Source: Chalciporus piperatus
Lineage: Eukaryota > Basidiomycota > Agaricomycetes > Boletales > Boletaceae
Length of the DNA stretch: 64,000 nt
Assembly (NCBI GenBank): GCA_038093975.1
Contig: JBBPTG010000018.1
Location: 1 to 64,000, forward strand
Direction of reading: 5' to 3'
The notes below the pieces were generated by a model. It made no database searches and was not told the origin of the DNA. It worked only from the letters and a program-made list of their open reading frames with translations. This document shows positions 44,314 to 56,559 of this stretch, piece after piece. Position numbers and translations under genes: made by a program. Each line of letters starts with the position of its first letter. Position 1 is the stretch's first letter.

Positions 44314-46445
44314 TCACCCTGTCTGCTGTACGAGTTCAGCTGTGCGAGTAGACCTAGGTGTGATCGAGAACGGATATGGCTTCGGATAACTGTATTATCA
44401 CGATAGACGTTAGCAGGACTTGCTTCCTCATCTGATTCTCTTACACTCACGTAATAATGCCTGGTGTATAGTTGGGTACAACATCCATCTCACATCCGTT
44501 TTCGTCCTTTTCCTTGTTGAGGTCGAAGGCTGCCAAGATGGAGGCTATGGCTATCCAGATGCAGGACTCGGCAAGATACTTCCCAACACAGACCCTAGAT
44601 TTCGCGTGCGCGGAATCAGATAGGTCAACGAGCTGTCCAGACTCGGCCACTGGCACTCACCTCCGTCCGTAGCCAAACTGATACTCGGCGAGGTCGTCGG
44701 TAAGATGACCTTGAGCATCGATGTATCTCTCAGGTATGAACTTCATGGGATCGGGGTACTTCTCCTCGTTGTGCGACATGGCCCTTTGGGAAGGATTAAG
44801 TTGAAAGACAAGCCACAGACTCGTGTCACATGTGTCTCACCAGACGTTGGCGAAGACGACCGTTCCTGCTCAGATATGTCAACATCGTCAAGGATAGCAG
44901 ACATATGTACCTACCCTTTGGAATGAAGTATCCTTCATACACGTCAGGTTCAGTGGTCATGTGTGGTGCCCCTGTATGATAACAGTCGTCGACAATGGGT
45001 GTCAGCGACGGCGCCAGGCACAAACTCGCTGGTCCTTACCGAGCGGCGCGACCTGAGACCATCTCAGCGTCTCCCGACAAACCGCATCAATGTAAAGCAA
45101 AGCCTTGCGATCAGAAAAGTCTGGGAGCCTGTTTCCCCCCGTGACGCGGTCAATTTCAGCTTTCGCTTTCTTTTGTACAGCTGGGAACATGATCATAGCC
45201 ATGACGAAGGCTGAGAGAGCAGACGCCGCCTATGATTATCGTCAACATGCAAAACCTCTGCCAACACCAAGTGTCGCGCTCACTGTTTCGATCGCAGCTT
45301 CGAGGGTCGTTCTGATAAGTCGACGGATGTCACATTTGTCACCAGGTGCTCGATACTCACCAGCGTAGACTGTTCCAGCGACAGCTTTGATAACTTCCTC
45401 GTCTTCTTTCCCTTCGATCATAGTGGACACCATAGAATTCGACGCGGTCCCATCCGCCATCTGCTTCTCAACGAAATCAAAAGGCTTGTCTCTGAAATCT
45501 CGCGTAAGTTTGCTGCATTCGCGTGCATATTTCTTGAATCCAGCACCGGGGAACCATTCGGGCAAATGTTGTACTTGAAGTCATGTGAACGCTCCGAAAC
45601 GAAAGAAAGACTCTTGGTACTCACAGGCAGGGAAGGCGTTGACCATGGCAGCACCAGGGAAGAACGAGTTAGTCAACATTGCAGTTGCGCGGTCTGCAAG
45701 CGACGCGAACGCGTCGTTCCGAGGCGCCATCTCATATCCGTAGAGGATACTCATGATCGTAGAAGCATTGAATCTATCCGCAACTTACTTAGGATACACA
45801 TTATACCACGAGAGCACTTACGTTTTGATATGTTCCTCCATTTCGGCCGGTACGTGCAAGAGATTCCTCAGGAGTTGATGAACCTTGTTCATTTCGATGT
45901 CCCGATAGTCGATGATAGCATGCTGATTTAGTGCGGTGTGCATGAGCTTCTTTCCTTTACGCCATTCCGGACCATATGGAAGGAATCCAATGTTGAAACC
46001 AAAGCCCATTCTACACGTCGTCAGCTGGTAGCGGAGGAGCAACCTCGGACATAAGCTCACAGTTTGACCATGGGGATTTGTGGTCTATCAGAGTAAACAT
46101 GAGACCGTTTGTCCATAAGGTCCTCGACTACTTTCTCAGAGTTGAGGATGAGGATCCTCTGACCGAATATCTCGACGTATAGAAGGTCGCCTAGATGTAC
46201 GTGATGAGTTCGATACCGAAGAAACAGTGCGACCACATACCATATTTCTTGCTCCATTCGGTGTAGGTCACCCATTGTGCCCCGAGGTCCTTGATCCCGA
46301 AGAAATTACCAGCGATCGGAAGCCGGGGTGGTCCAGGGGGCAATGGTAGGCCGGATGGATTGTCTCTCCTCTTCTGGATGAGAGATCTCGCAAAGAGAAT
46401 GAAAATTGGTGTCAGAATCAAAGCCACTCCAGTGAATCGATCCAT
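44314..46445 (-). CDS. Cytochrome P450 monooxygenase, copy 1
   Basis: This multi-exon minus-strand gene starts at 46445 with an N-terminal membrane anchor (MDRFTGVALILTPIFILFAR) and a proline hinge (GLPLPPGPPRLPIAGN). Family motifs follow: SHVYSDRPQIPMV, YGPEWRKGKKLMHTALNQHA (C-helix W-R-x-x-R/K-K), SALSAFVMAMIMFPAVQKKA (I/J helix region), the K-helix ExxR in CRETLRWSQV, MSHNEEKYPDPMKFIPERY, and the haem-binding FGYGRR joined over an intron to VCVGKYLAE. The last exon ends SITPRSTRTAELVQQTG. It is probably an ER-bound oxygenase of the large basidiomycete CYP64/O-methylsterigmatocystin-oxidoreductase-like group; the substrate is unknown. It is a tandem paralogue of the gene at 47743-49951. Confidence 0.92.
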
Positions 46446-47742
46446 AGCGCAGAATAGGGATAGAAGACCAGGGTGAGAGAAAGAAGGCTGTATACCCCCA
46501 GAGCTATATACCGGGATGATGAGCCCATTTCATTGGTTCAAGTTAAATTCGGTGTCACATTCCGTTTGCATGTTTCAGTCCCGAGGAGGGACAATTACGG
46601 AGTGCTCGATCCTTCTCACATGCCAATGGAACAATTGGACGGACTGAAAGGTTTCCAAGAAGGTTCGGTGCATTGCATGCTTCTAACTTAGAATGTTTCA
46701 GAAGACTCAGAAAGATATGGTATAGGCTGTCTCACCTTCATACCCAACTCACCTGAGTGGACCCATGCGGCGAGCGCCACACATTCATGAAAGGCACTGG
46801 CCAAGTTCGGTGTAAACCGACATTCTATGAATTGGACTTACCAACTTGGGGTTTAAGTTATGGCACCACCATAGATTTACCTTGCTATGTAGTATGTCCG
46901 ACTCTCTGTGCAGCTGCTGTCGATGTCCAGTACATGTGAACTCGCTCGCGGTCGGAAAGATTTTTTTTGACCGTCTAACTCTCCATGCCCACAGTGATGT
47001 TAGTGTGGGTGCCACCGGGTTTCAAGTTGAAGGGCGTCCGCCAAGTGTCTGCCACTGGCAGCATCACGAAATTCATGCAAGCTCAGTAACACCACCGGCA
47101 CCATCCCAGGAAACTCACCTTTTATGTCAGCGCCACTGGCACGAGTATGAAAACAAAGTTAATGTTATTTCCAACGCACTGGTTTGCCACGAGCTCATTG
47201 GAATGATGCGCGTCGATGGAATGCAACGTGTCCGTTGTGTGTGATCGTCAGGGAACGTTTTTCGGATGAGGTGGCGGTGGATACGTTTTCTCGTACGAGT
47301 ACTACATTGCACCGTGAGACCAATTACTGCAATTGTTAGATGCACAGGCTGATGCCATGAGTGTTGTCTCAGTCGTGCAGTAGGCCGCTAACGTGATGCT
47401 CGAGTGAGCGGAGAATGCCTGGGGAACTCCGAATTCTCATTCTCACCAGAGCACTAGTACTACTACTAGGAGAGCTGTCATCACTCAAGAAGTTGGGTTT
47501 CACGATACAGCCATGTCGTACTACAGAGTGCGCTTGAATCGGCAGTGGATCCCAACTTAATGCGTCTTGCCACCCACTGCATAACTGAGGAACAACTTCT
47601 CGGACTATCAGGCTCCAGTCTGTCGATAGCTTCGACCGCACGACTCAAAAAAAAAGTATTCAACACCGTACAACACGAGTAAACGTACACCCAGCGGCGA
47701 TCGTGTGTATATTGACCGTCTGTAAGTTAAAATATTCTCCAT
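46446..47742. other. Spacer between tandem P450 genes
   Basis: This 1.3-kb region holds the promoter of P450 copy 1 and the 3' end of copy 2. ORFs here lack family support. A 9-A tract lies near 47647. Confidence 0.4.
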
Positions 47743-49951
47743 CTCAAGCATCATACACGGTCTGCTGAACGAGTTCAGCTGCGTGAGGCGATCTCGGTGT
47801 AATCGAGAAAGGGTATGGCTGTGGGTGGCTATCAGATCAACGAAGTCACATTAGCGAGGCCAAGACACTACAAAGACGTTGACACCGACATGATGATGCC
47901 GGGCGTAAAGGCAGGTTCCACTGGAATATCATTTCCTTCTTCATCTTTCGCCGGCCTGATATTGAAAGCTGCCAAGAAGGAAACCATGGCTAGCCAGACT
48001 GAAGCTTCGGCCAGGAACTTCCCAACACAGATCCTGGGCGTTGCCCGTGATGAGTGGCGAATACCAGTGGATTCAACCTGAACTATCGCTCACCTCCTTC
48101 CAAAGCCAAATTGCTGTTCAGCGATATCATCGGTGAGCTTACCGTTCGCGTCGATAAATCTCTCAGGCATAAACCTCATGGGATCGGGGTACTTTTTGTC
48201 GTTGTGGGTCATCGACCTTCAACGGTAGACGATTAGGTTCACCAGGACGCATGCGACGAGTCGACTCACCAGATGTTAGCGAAGACGATTGTGTCTAACC
48301 AAAAATGTCAACACCTATCGTGCATGTAAGCGACCTACTTACCTTTGGGGATGAAATACCCCTCATACACGTCATGGTCAGTGGTCATGTGCGGCACACC
48401 TGAAGGAACGTCATTGAATCAGCAATAATTCGAATTCTGGCGACCTTATTATATATACCAAGCGGGGTAACCTGGCACCACCTCAGCACCTCCCTGTAAG
48501 CCGCTTCGAGATACACCATGGACTCGCGGTCTGAGAAATCTGGGAGTCTGTTACCACCCGTGATGCGATCGATTTCTGCCTGCGCCTTCTGTTGTACCGA
48601 CGGAAACATGAGCATGGCCATCATGAAAGCCGAAAGAGCAGATGACGACTGTGCACACTCATGAACACGCAAATAACATCCAACACGTGGTATGAACCCA
48701 CCGTTTCGACCGCAGCTTCGACGGTGCCGTTCGGTAAGTCAACTAACCCCAAAGTCACTAGACCGTTGCTCACCAGCATAGGTCGTCCCTGCGACAGACT
48801 TGGTGACGACCTCTTCTTCGTTTCTCTCGATCATCTCCGAAACCATCGAGTGAGGCGCAATCCCTTCCGACATCTGATTCCTAACGAAATCGTACGGTTT
48901 ATCTCGCAATTCTCGGGTAAGCTTCCTGCATATCTTTGCATACTTCTTGAATCCAGCGCCAGGGCACCATTCAGGGAGATGTCGCACTGTAGCGCAGCGT
49001 CGTTGCGTCAGTACATCAAAATGAACATAGAGACGGCGTGGGTAACTCACGGACGGGCAACGCGTTCACGAGGGCAGCACCAGGGAAGAACGAGTTAGTC
49101 AACATCTCGCTCGCGCGATCCGCAATCGAGGCGAACAAGTCATTCCGAGGTGCCATCTCATATCCATAAACGACAATCATGATCGTCGAAGCGGTGAACC
49201 TATCACAGAAAAAGAAAAAGAAAACCCCCCGATAACCCCTGTCAGAAACCAAACACATCGCAGGCAATCAGCGATGGGTTGCCTTACGTTCTAAGGTGAA
49301 CCTCCATATCCTCTGGTGCGCTCAGGAGATTCTTGAGAAACAGATGGACCTTCTTTAGTTGAATACCACGATAGTTGAGCATCGCGTTCTGGTTCAGTGT
49401 TTGGTGCATCGCCTTGCGATGCTTTCTCCACGAAGGTCCGTAGGGGATGAACCCGACGTTAAACTCCCATCCCATTCTACAGAAACACGGGTGTCAGATA
49501 CCGATATCAAGAGCGGCGCGGGATCCTCGGGATGAAGCTTACAGAGTGACCATCGGCACCTGTGGTCTATCAGAATAGTTCTGAGACCGCTTGTCCAGCA
49601 AGTCCTCTGCGACCTTCTCAGAGTTGATGATAAGTAGTTTCTGACCAAGAATCTCAATGTACAAGAGGTCGCCTGGAGAAACAGAGAAACGCGGGCGACG
49701 AGACGAGATTGGTGGAAGCCAAAACGTAGTAAGGTACGGTACATACCGTATTTCTTGCTCCATTCGGTGTAGGTCAGCCATTGGGCTCCTAGGTCCTTGA
49801 TCCCGAAGAGGTTTCCGACAATCGGAAGTCGGGGTGGACCAGGAGGCAATGGAAGACCAGCTGGATTATCCCTCCTCTTCTTGATGAGGAATCTCACAAA
49901 AAGGATGAACACCGGTGTCAGGATCAAAGCTATTCCAGTGAAGCAATCCAT
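47743..49951 (-). CDS. Cytochrome P450 monooxygenase, copy 2
   Basis: This is a tandem same-strand paralogue of the P450 at 44314-46445, starting at 49951 (MDCFTGIALILTPVFILFVR). The motifs are the same: GLPLPPGPPRLPIVGN, SQNYSDRPQVPMV, YGPSWRKHRKAMHQTLNQNA, FTASTIMIVVYGYEMAPRND, WCPGAGFKKYAKICRKLTRE, SALSAFMMAMLMFPSVQQKA, the K-helix YREVLRWCQV, PDPMRFMPERFIDANGK and FGFGRRICVGKFLAEASVWL around the haem cysteine. It ends PFSITPRSPHAAELVQQTVY. Visible intron positions coincide with copy 1 wherever both can be read, so the pair arose by duplication including introns. An upstream in-frame ATG at 50011 would put extra residues before the anchor and is less likely. Confidence 0.92.
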
Positions 49952-50549
49952 AGCGCAGATCGGTGATAGAATAATAAGGCCGTAGAACGAGATGATATCT
50001 TGCAGAATCAACGCAACGCTCGGAAGCCATCGGCTTTAAATACTAGAGAAACATCAGGGGTGAGCACGCAAAGTACAGACCTGGTTAGCCATTCGTCCGC
50101 ATGTCTCACTCTCGTGAGAGAGGAAACGTCGAAGATCTGTCCCACCATTATAATACCCCTTCGCGTGGAATGTGAAACATTACATATACCCTCCTTAGAA
50201 GGTATTCTGCAGGTCCATGCCGCATGTGCATGGACAGGTTTTACAGCATATGATGCCCAGTTGCACTGGAGCGGTTGTAGAGATTTCCAGAAGGCTTGGA
50301 AGACGGAGAGATACAATTTTGTTCTTGCCAAGTTCTTGCTCGAGCGCAACGGAGGTGATGCCGAACCATATCTCGAGTTGCAGCGCGAGACACATAATGT
50401 AACGGACATATTATTCCACGATCGCGAGAAATGGAAAGTCCACGGACGAAATATAAAAACTCGATAACGATACTAGACAAAAATGTAGGCAAGTGGCACC
50501 CGTCATAAGGTAACATCTCACACCTCAGAAGCCATGAACGCCACAGCCG
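49952..50549. other. Promoter region of P450 copy 2
   Basis: This spacer lies between P450 copy 2 and the 3' end of the unknown gene. ORFs on both strands overlap and are unsupported. Confidence 0.4.
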
Positions 50550-53106
50550 TCACGATTGAACTCTCTTCGAGGACCGATCTCCCTCCTCCATTATCGACCG
50601 TCTCCGCTTACGCCCGTTGAGTGGCTGGGGGAGAATGAAATATTGCTCGATTGGGGGTCTCTTGGACTTGGACGCTGTAGGGAAAGTACCAGAGGTTGGA
50701 CTCGTGGGATTGGAATGAACCAGAGATTCGATTGTCATGCCAAGCGTGGCAGACTCCCTGGGCTTATTCTTATACTATAGTTGGGTCGATGAGATGATAG
50801 GTCAACGCAAACAGCAATGCTTACGGTTTCCAATTCCGGCTTGCCCCTCCATTTCGCAATCGCCTCGCAGAAACGAAGAGCAGCTCGTTCGACAGGCTCA
50901 GCGGGGTAATGCCATGCCAGATCCTCCATATGTGTCGACAAGTCAGGAGTCAAGGAAGGAATAGTGTAGAACTAACGACGAATGATCAGCGAGTGCAAAT
51001 CATGCGAATGCTTGACGTACTCACCCTTCGCAGTCGTTCCTTCATTTCAGCTTCGAATTCAGCCTCTGCATGTTCCTTGCGTGGGGATAGACCGTTGGCC
51101 GCCCGACCTAATGCAGGGAACATGATTTGCGCTGCCTCCCTCAGAGTAGGGAGCTCATCTGGATCAAACCACTCGAACGCCAACTCGCCACTATCGTCCT
51201 CATGACTCGATAGATCGCCCGAAAGCCCAAAACCCACTGAAAGCAGACAGGCAGCAGCATCAGGCCCACGCCAACCACCGGTGAGGTAACCTTCTAGGGC
51301 AGCCCGAGTAAGAAGCCCTGCAAACAGCAAGTACCACTCCCTGGATGGTCGAAGAGGACCGGCTTCGCTATCTGATTGCGCTTTTCGAACCTGGTACGAT
51401 GGCTGCGGGGTGGGGGTCGGAAACCGTATGTCCCCAGACCTCTCTCCTTGAACAAAGCGTTCATACTCGTCCTCTCCAAGCTCCTCACCAAATTCCATCG
51501 CAACAAGAGCTGACAAACGCAAAAAGCGAGGGATCAGGTCCGTGAGACGTGTATTCCCGGCGCCTGATCCTCTATGGCTCGCCTCTTCGGGATCCTGCTG
51601 AAACCATCTTGACTTCCTGCGCATTACGCTGCCGTTAACCCCCGGTTGAGCAAGCCCGGACCCGATGCCACTTCCATCCTGCCAGCCGGTAATCCCGCCA
51701 CCGCTCCCACCCATGCTCTTCCCTGAGCCAATTTGGGGAGGAGGACGTGACGTCGCCTCGCCACCCCAAGCCGGTCCTTTCCCCCTCGCTGGTCCTCCTG
51801 GCGCTTTGACAGGTTGTTTCGCCTCCACACAAATCTCACAAGCTGTATGAAGATGTCTTGGACAGCGCAACGCAGGCGGAGAGTTTGCCGTCGAAGGGTC
51901 TGTGCCCTCCATGTAGTAGTTACGGATCCTGTCATTCAAAACGCCTTGAGCACCTTGTTGCTTGACAAACCGTTAATCGTCTACAAGAGCGAAACATGGA
52001 AAAAGACATACAACGAGCTGCCCTTGTAAGGCAGGGATGGGGTTAGTCGGGAACGCTGAAGGCGATGGGAAAGATGAGGCCGCCGAGCCTGACGATATTG
52101 ATGCAAGGAGTAGCAGAGATGGGGGGAGCATACCGGTGGCTCCTCCGGATGAATGACTGCTTGCGATAGTGGATGGATGGGGGGAGGGATTTTGCAGGAG
52201 TGGGGAGCTAGTTGGAGTGAAAGAGTCAGATGATCCCCTCTCCGAAGTAGTGTTATTGGAAACGACAATCGGTGGTGGATGGTGGTGGTGTCGATATGGT
52301 TCTATGAGTGCTTGACGAGCAAACAGATCGTTGATGACGGTGCCAAGTGCTAGACGAAGTCGGACGCCGTTGGGCAGCGTATGTGGATGGGATGTTTTTG
52401 GTGCGGACCGAGATTCTGATATCTTTGGAGAACTCGGTGGGGATTGTATATCATCGGCCATTACAGGGACCCGTGGGGGTTGATCTAGCATGGCGGTGAC
52501 AACCTTTTCGACTGCGATCGCTCGCAGTCGGAGTGTTCTTGCCAGAGCGAGATCTTGCTTTTGCAATCTTGCATCCTCGTCTTCCTGATGGGCATGTCCA
52601 GGACCTGTCCCTCTAGCTTTCAACTGGTCAATATCTTCACAGTCGCTCGCCACCTCGTCCTCTTCCTCGAACTGCTCTGGTCGTTCCCGAAGACGATAAT
52701 TTGATGACGATGGGCCGCCAGTACGATCTGTCATGCCGAGTTCTGCGCGCGCTTGAGCGGATCTGGTTCGAGCGTGGACCCAGAGCATATGGTCTATGAT
52801 GAGGGTTCTCGTCGACTTCTCTCGGGGTGGTATAGAATGTAAATGGTGTGCATGTTTGTGGGCGGGTGCTTTGAATGAACTTGGACCAGCAGGAGGGGCG
52901 CCAGAGGTGGACGGAGATGATTGGGGTTGCAGTTGCGGTTGACCCCTCGACGCGGGTGAAGTTGGGACAAAAGTCGGAAAGTGAGCTTGGTTTGTGAAGG
53001 CTGAGATTGGAGAGCCAAGGTGCAGAGCGGGAAAGGACATGAGTGCTAAAAAAGCCGGAGTGACTGTATTACACGTCTTAGGCGATGAATATTGATGAAT
53101 GTCCAA
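50550..53106 (-). CDS. Hypothetical low-complexity protein, multi-exon
   Basis: Long open frames on the minus strand form one probable gene. It starts at 53106 (MDIHQYSSPKT) or 53040 (MSFPALHLGSPISAF). The N-terminal half is Ser/Pro/His-rich with helical parts (RTLIIDHMLWVHARTRSAQA, DLALARTLRLRAIAVEKVVT, VRLRLALGTVINDLFARQAL). After an intron near 52140, a middle exon contains CPRHLHTACEICVEAKQ, a possible Cys/His metal site. The next part is helical (DLIPRFLRLSALVAMEFGEE, REWYLLFAGLLTRAALEGYL, FDPDELPTLREAAQIMFPAL). The C-terminal exon may end in basic sequence (GRKRRRS), but the last splice acceptor is ambiguous. I do not recognise a family. It has no signal peptide and is likely nuclear or cytosolic. 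Confidence 0.55.
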
Positions 53107-53605
53107 AATGGGTCAAAAGCGCGTATATGTTGCACGTTATGGACCTAGTTTGAGCAGGGATCTAGTTTGAGCAGGGATCTAGTTTGAGCAGGACGTTGTC
53201 GGGGATGGTGGAGACCAAGCAGTGGACGCGAGCGCGGAACGAGTCGGACGATGCCCAGACACACGCTGTGACACCGTGGAAGAAAAGGTCAATCAAAGGC
53301 AAAGCTGAACTCAATCTTCCCTCCGCACCGGCGGCCATCAATCGATGGAGCCAAGAGTTACCCAGAACAGGTTTGACGATCATTTCCTCGCTTTTACAAG
53401 CGCTGTCCATGTTGTCACCCTAGCCTGCATGGTACGCTCTGCATGCAACAGCCGTCTGGAAGGACTGTTCAAGGACCACGTGGGGAATTTGCTCGAATAC
53501 ATCTCGAATACGATTCCAAGGTTCCTCAATCGACACGCTAAAAATACAGAATACTTAACAAGCGTCCCACCATGGCCACGAACGAAGACAAACGAAGAAA
53601 CGTGG

Positions 53606-55187
53606 TCATGAAACAAGTTCCGCGAACTTCACCTTTGGCGGATCGTCAAAATCAAAAATAGAATATACACATTGTAGAAAAACGTCCCCGACGATAATAA
53701 AGTCTGGAGGTTCGGAGGCGTGAATAAGCGTCGAGTAAGGCAAGTCCTGAACGTACTAAAATCTGACGTCGAAGCCAGTCCAGTTACGCAGGCTGCGGAT
53801 CCTTCACTTTCTGGACCCAGATTCCATGCTGCAGGGAAGACCGGGAAGTCTATCCCTCCATACCTCAGCGTGGGCGCCGTCCCATTAATCTTGTTGCACG
53901 GAACTGCAGTGCAATGAATGAGTAAACTCCATGCTGGACAAGCAGTCTTTGACCTACCCGTCCACAATCCACCCGATATGGACTGAGCGTCAGCAATGCT
54001 CGAAAAGTAGTCGTTAACGATCTCTGTCGGTGCAACGATAAGTGTGGTACCAGTGTCAATGATCGCATCGATGTTCGCCGAAACTTGGCCAGTGGGACTC
54101 TTGAGCGCATCCATGATGACTTGCCAGTAACCGACTGTCGTTACGGGTACAGTGACGAGTGTGTCAGCCTTGAAAGACGCGGGGTTCGAGTCACCAATAG
54201 TCAACTCGCTACGTCCAGGATCGGTGGAAAGCTTGAAGCTGTAGTAATTATGAGGCAGAGTTTTACTTTCGAAGAAGCTTTCCGTCAACGGTAGATGACT
54301 GAATCGTGAGATTTGGGGGAATGCTAGGCCAGAGAGCCCGTCGGCAGGGAAACCAGGAGTGAGAGGAGTGCTGTATCGGAAAAAATCCGGCGAAATCGAC
54401 GATGCAGCCCCGAATACTTGGTTGGGGACCTAGTGGGTCAAGTTAGCTATCGCCCGAATATCAACGAGGTACGTCTACCTGGTAATCGGCGACCTCAACT
54501 GTGTCTATGTCCTGAACTCCCATGACTTCTCCCGTACCATATGCCAGAACAAAGGGTTCTCCCGTGAACTGGAAAGTCGATGAACTGAGGGACTGGTACC
54601 GGCTATCTCCAAGACAATCTATGCAGAGGGTGTCCGGGATCCCTAATCAAAGAGGTCAAAAACGCGCGTCGCCCAGCTCATCAGAAGGGGCTCACATAAA
54701 TCTGAGCTGCCGGTGTCGAAGTCCACTTGTCCACGGGAAAATATCAACGTGAGGACATGGATCTGACGAACAGACTTCTTACCCGTAAATGATTGAGGTG
54801 GTGTGCCGATGGAGATCTCCCCATACCATAGCTCCTGCCCGTCGTTTTGATAGGAAGCGACGTCTCCGCGTGCCGAAATGTTGACCGAAGAGGATCTCGA
54901 AGGCGTGTCAAGCGGATGGCGAGAACCTGTATTCCTCTCATACGCCGCCAAGGTGCTCATATACTTCCTGAGTGCACAGTGAATGTTGGGCACGGCGAGC
55001 GAAAAGGGATGAAGGAAACGTACTTATGAGTGAACGAGACGAGTCGTGCGATTCTCTCGGCACCCAATGGACTTGCAGATGTCGCTCGCTTCAGGGGTAT
55101 GCGGCGAGCTTGGCCAGATTGCCTGGGCATTCCATGAGCGACCACCGCTAGTGATAGAACGATCTCGAGTATGGAAGTCAACTTCAT
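53606..55187 (-). CDS. Secreted A1-family aspartic protease (polyporopepsin-like)
   Basis: This multi-exon minus-strand gene starts at 55187 with a signal peptide (MKLTSILEIVLSLAVVAHGM) and a propeptide (RRIPLKRATS). The mature enzyme begins around YGEISIGTPPQSFT. The two catalytic aspartates are in VDFDTGSSD and in IIDTGTTLIV. The substrate-flap region is AYGTGEVMGVQDIDTVEVAD, and LSGLAFPQISRFS follows. The C-terminus is IIVGDVFLQCVYSIFDFDDP, reached through an intron (GTACGT..CTCCAG) that joins SDF to NFIIVGD. The stop is at 53606. It belongs with extracellular pepsin-like proteases of basidiomycetes. It is divergently transcribed from the phospholipase B gene across a 1.37-kb spacer. Confidence 0.92.
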
Positions 55188-56559
55188 CTTGAGCGGTCGT
55201 CGACGATGATGGGTTCAGAAAGATGACGAGGGCATCGAGACGGTTTATATACTACACGGTGGATGGCATGAGGCTGACAAGAAAGTGAGGTGCTGACATG
55301 GACCGTGAAGCCCACCAACTTTATGATGGAATTGGCGGCTGGCGGAGCGTCATGTCTCCTTCTGTTACCCTCCAGGATTCTCTTCAAGAATCGTCGCCGG
55401 AGTGAGCGTCGCCACTAGTAGATTGAATACTCGCACAAAATCTCAGAGCCTGAAGGACGAAACGTTTGAGCTGACGCTTACGAGTCAGACGACCACCTAA
55501 AACACGGTGCCAGACTGCCAGTAAGCCATCCAGCTGGCGGTACTGGTCGATCCTGGCACCATGTACTTACACTGACGCTGTCATGTTGCTGTCATGGTGG
55601 ATAACTGTCAAAGTCGTGGGAGCCTTCCGCTGAACAGTGCTAGCATTCAAGTTGCTACCTGCCACTACATATACCTCCGTTCATTGTTATGCGCTTGCTT
55701 TACCAATGGCGTCGACGGGAAGCAAAGGACACCGTCCTTGGGATTGTCTAGAAGAGACGCCAAACGTCAACATATAGCTCGCAGTGCCCAGAGGCATCGA
55801 GTCAACCTCATCTTCGCCATCCAGGAGAACGATTACCATACCGAGTCTTCTACGAGGGACGCTTACTACTTACAGGCCACATGAACCTCTTCAGTGTCTT
55901 CACCCCAAGCATCTGATATACAGCCTCACTCGTTGACCACTGGCACGAGCTCGCGGTCGCAGGGCTGGACAACCGCCGGAGCTTTTGGGACTTGGTGGAT
56001 CTCCCCTCAACCAGGCTTCGAAGTGGTGTCCCATTAGCCTGACCCACATTCTAGGCCGGAGGTCATTCACGAATGGCCTCCGTCCTCCGGAATCAGATTC
56101 CTTACATGTGATGACTCTGGGACTGAAGGAACGGTGATCCTCTCGTGGATTGTGGTTTACTTGCGTCTCTCAAAGACGGAACACGGACGCAAACAACATC
56201 GACCTGGGAAGGTGGCAGAATCATGCCGCAGTGGCTGCCCACTTACTAGCAGAGAAAAATGCCCTCGATAGAATATGGTTGAACCAATCTATGTACTAAG
56301 TGTGCTCTTATCTTGGACATTATCCCGGTTGGTCAACTCTGTGGTCGATTCCACATCGTCAATGATTTTCGTGCGATTTCATGTCACCTTTTTTCGTTTC
56401 CATAATCTAATGTCTTTGTGTTAGCCGTCCAATTACCCGAGGATTCATGAGCCGCCAGAACTTCGGCAAGAAGGCGTGCTCCACCGTGAGTTGGGATAAT
56501 CGGTCACATGTTCTTGAGCTCTATAACTTCGCCCTTCCGTGTCGCTTCTCGAAAGCCTC
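55188..56559. promoter_or_regulatory. Divergent intergenic region, aspartic protease / phospholipase B
   Basis: This 1.37-kb spacer lies between two divergent genes for secreted hydrolases. A TATATA-type word (TTTATATACTAC, about 55239) sits about 55 bp upstream of the protease start. No ORF in it is convincing. Confidence 0.45.
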
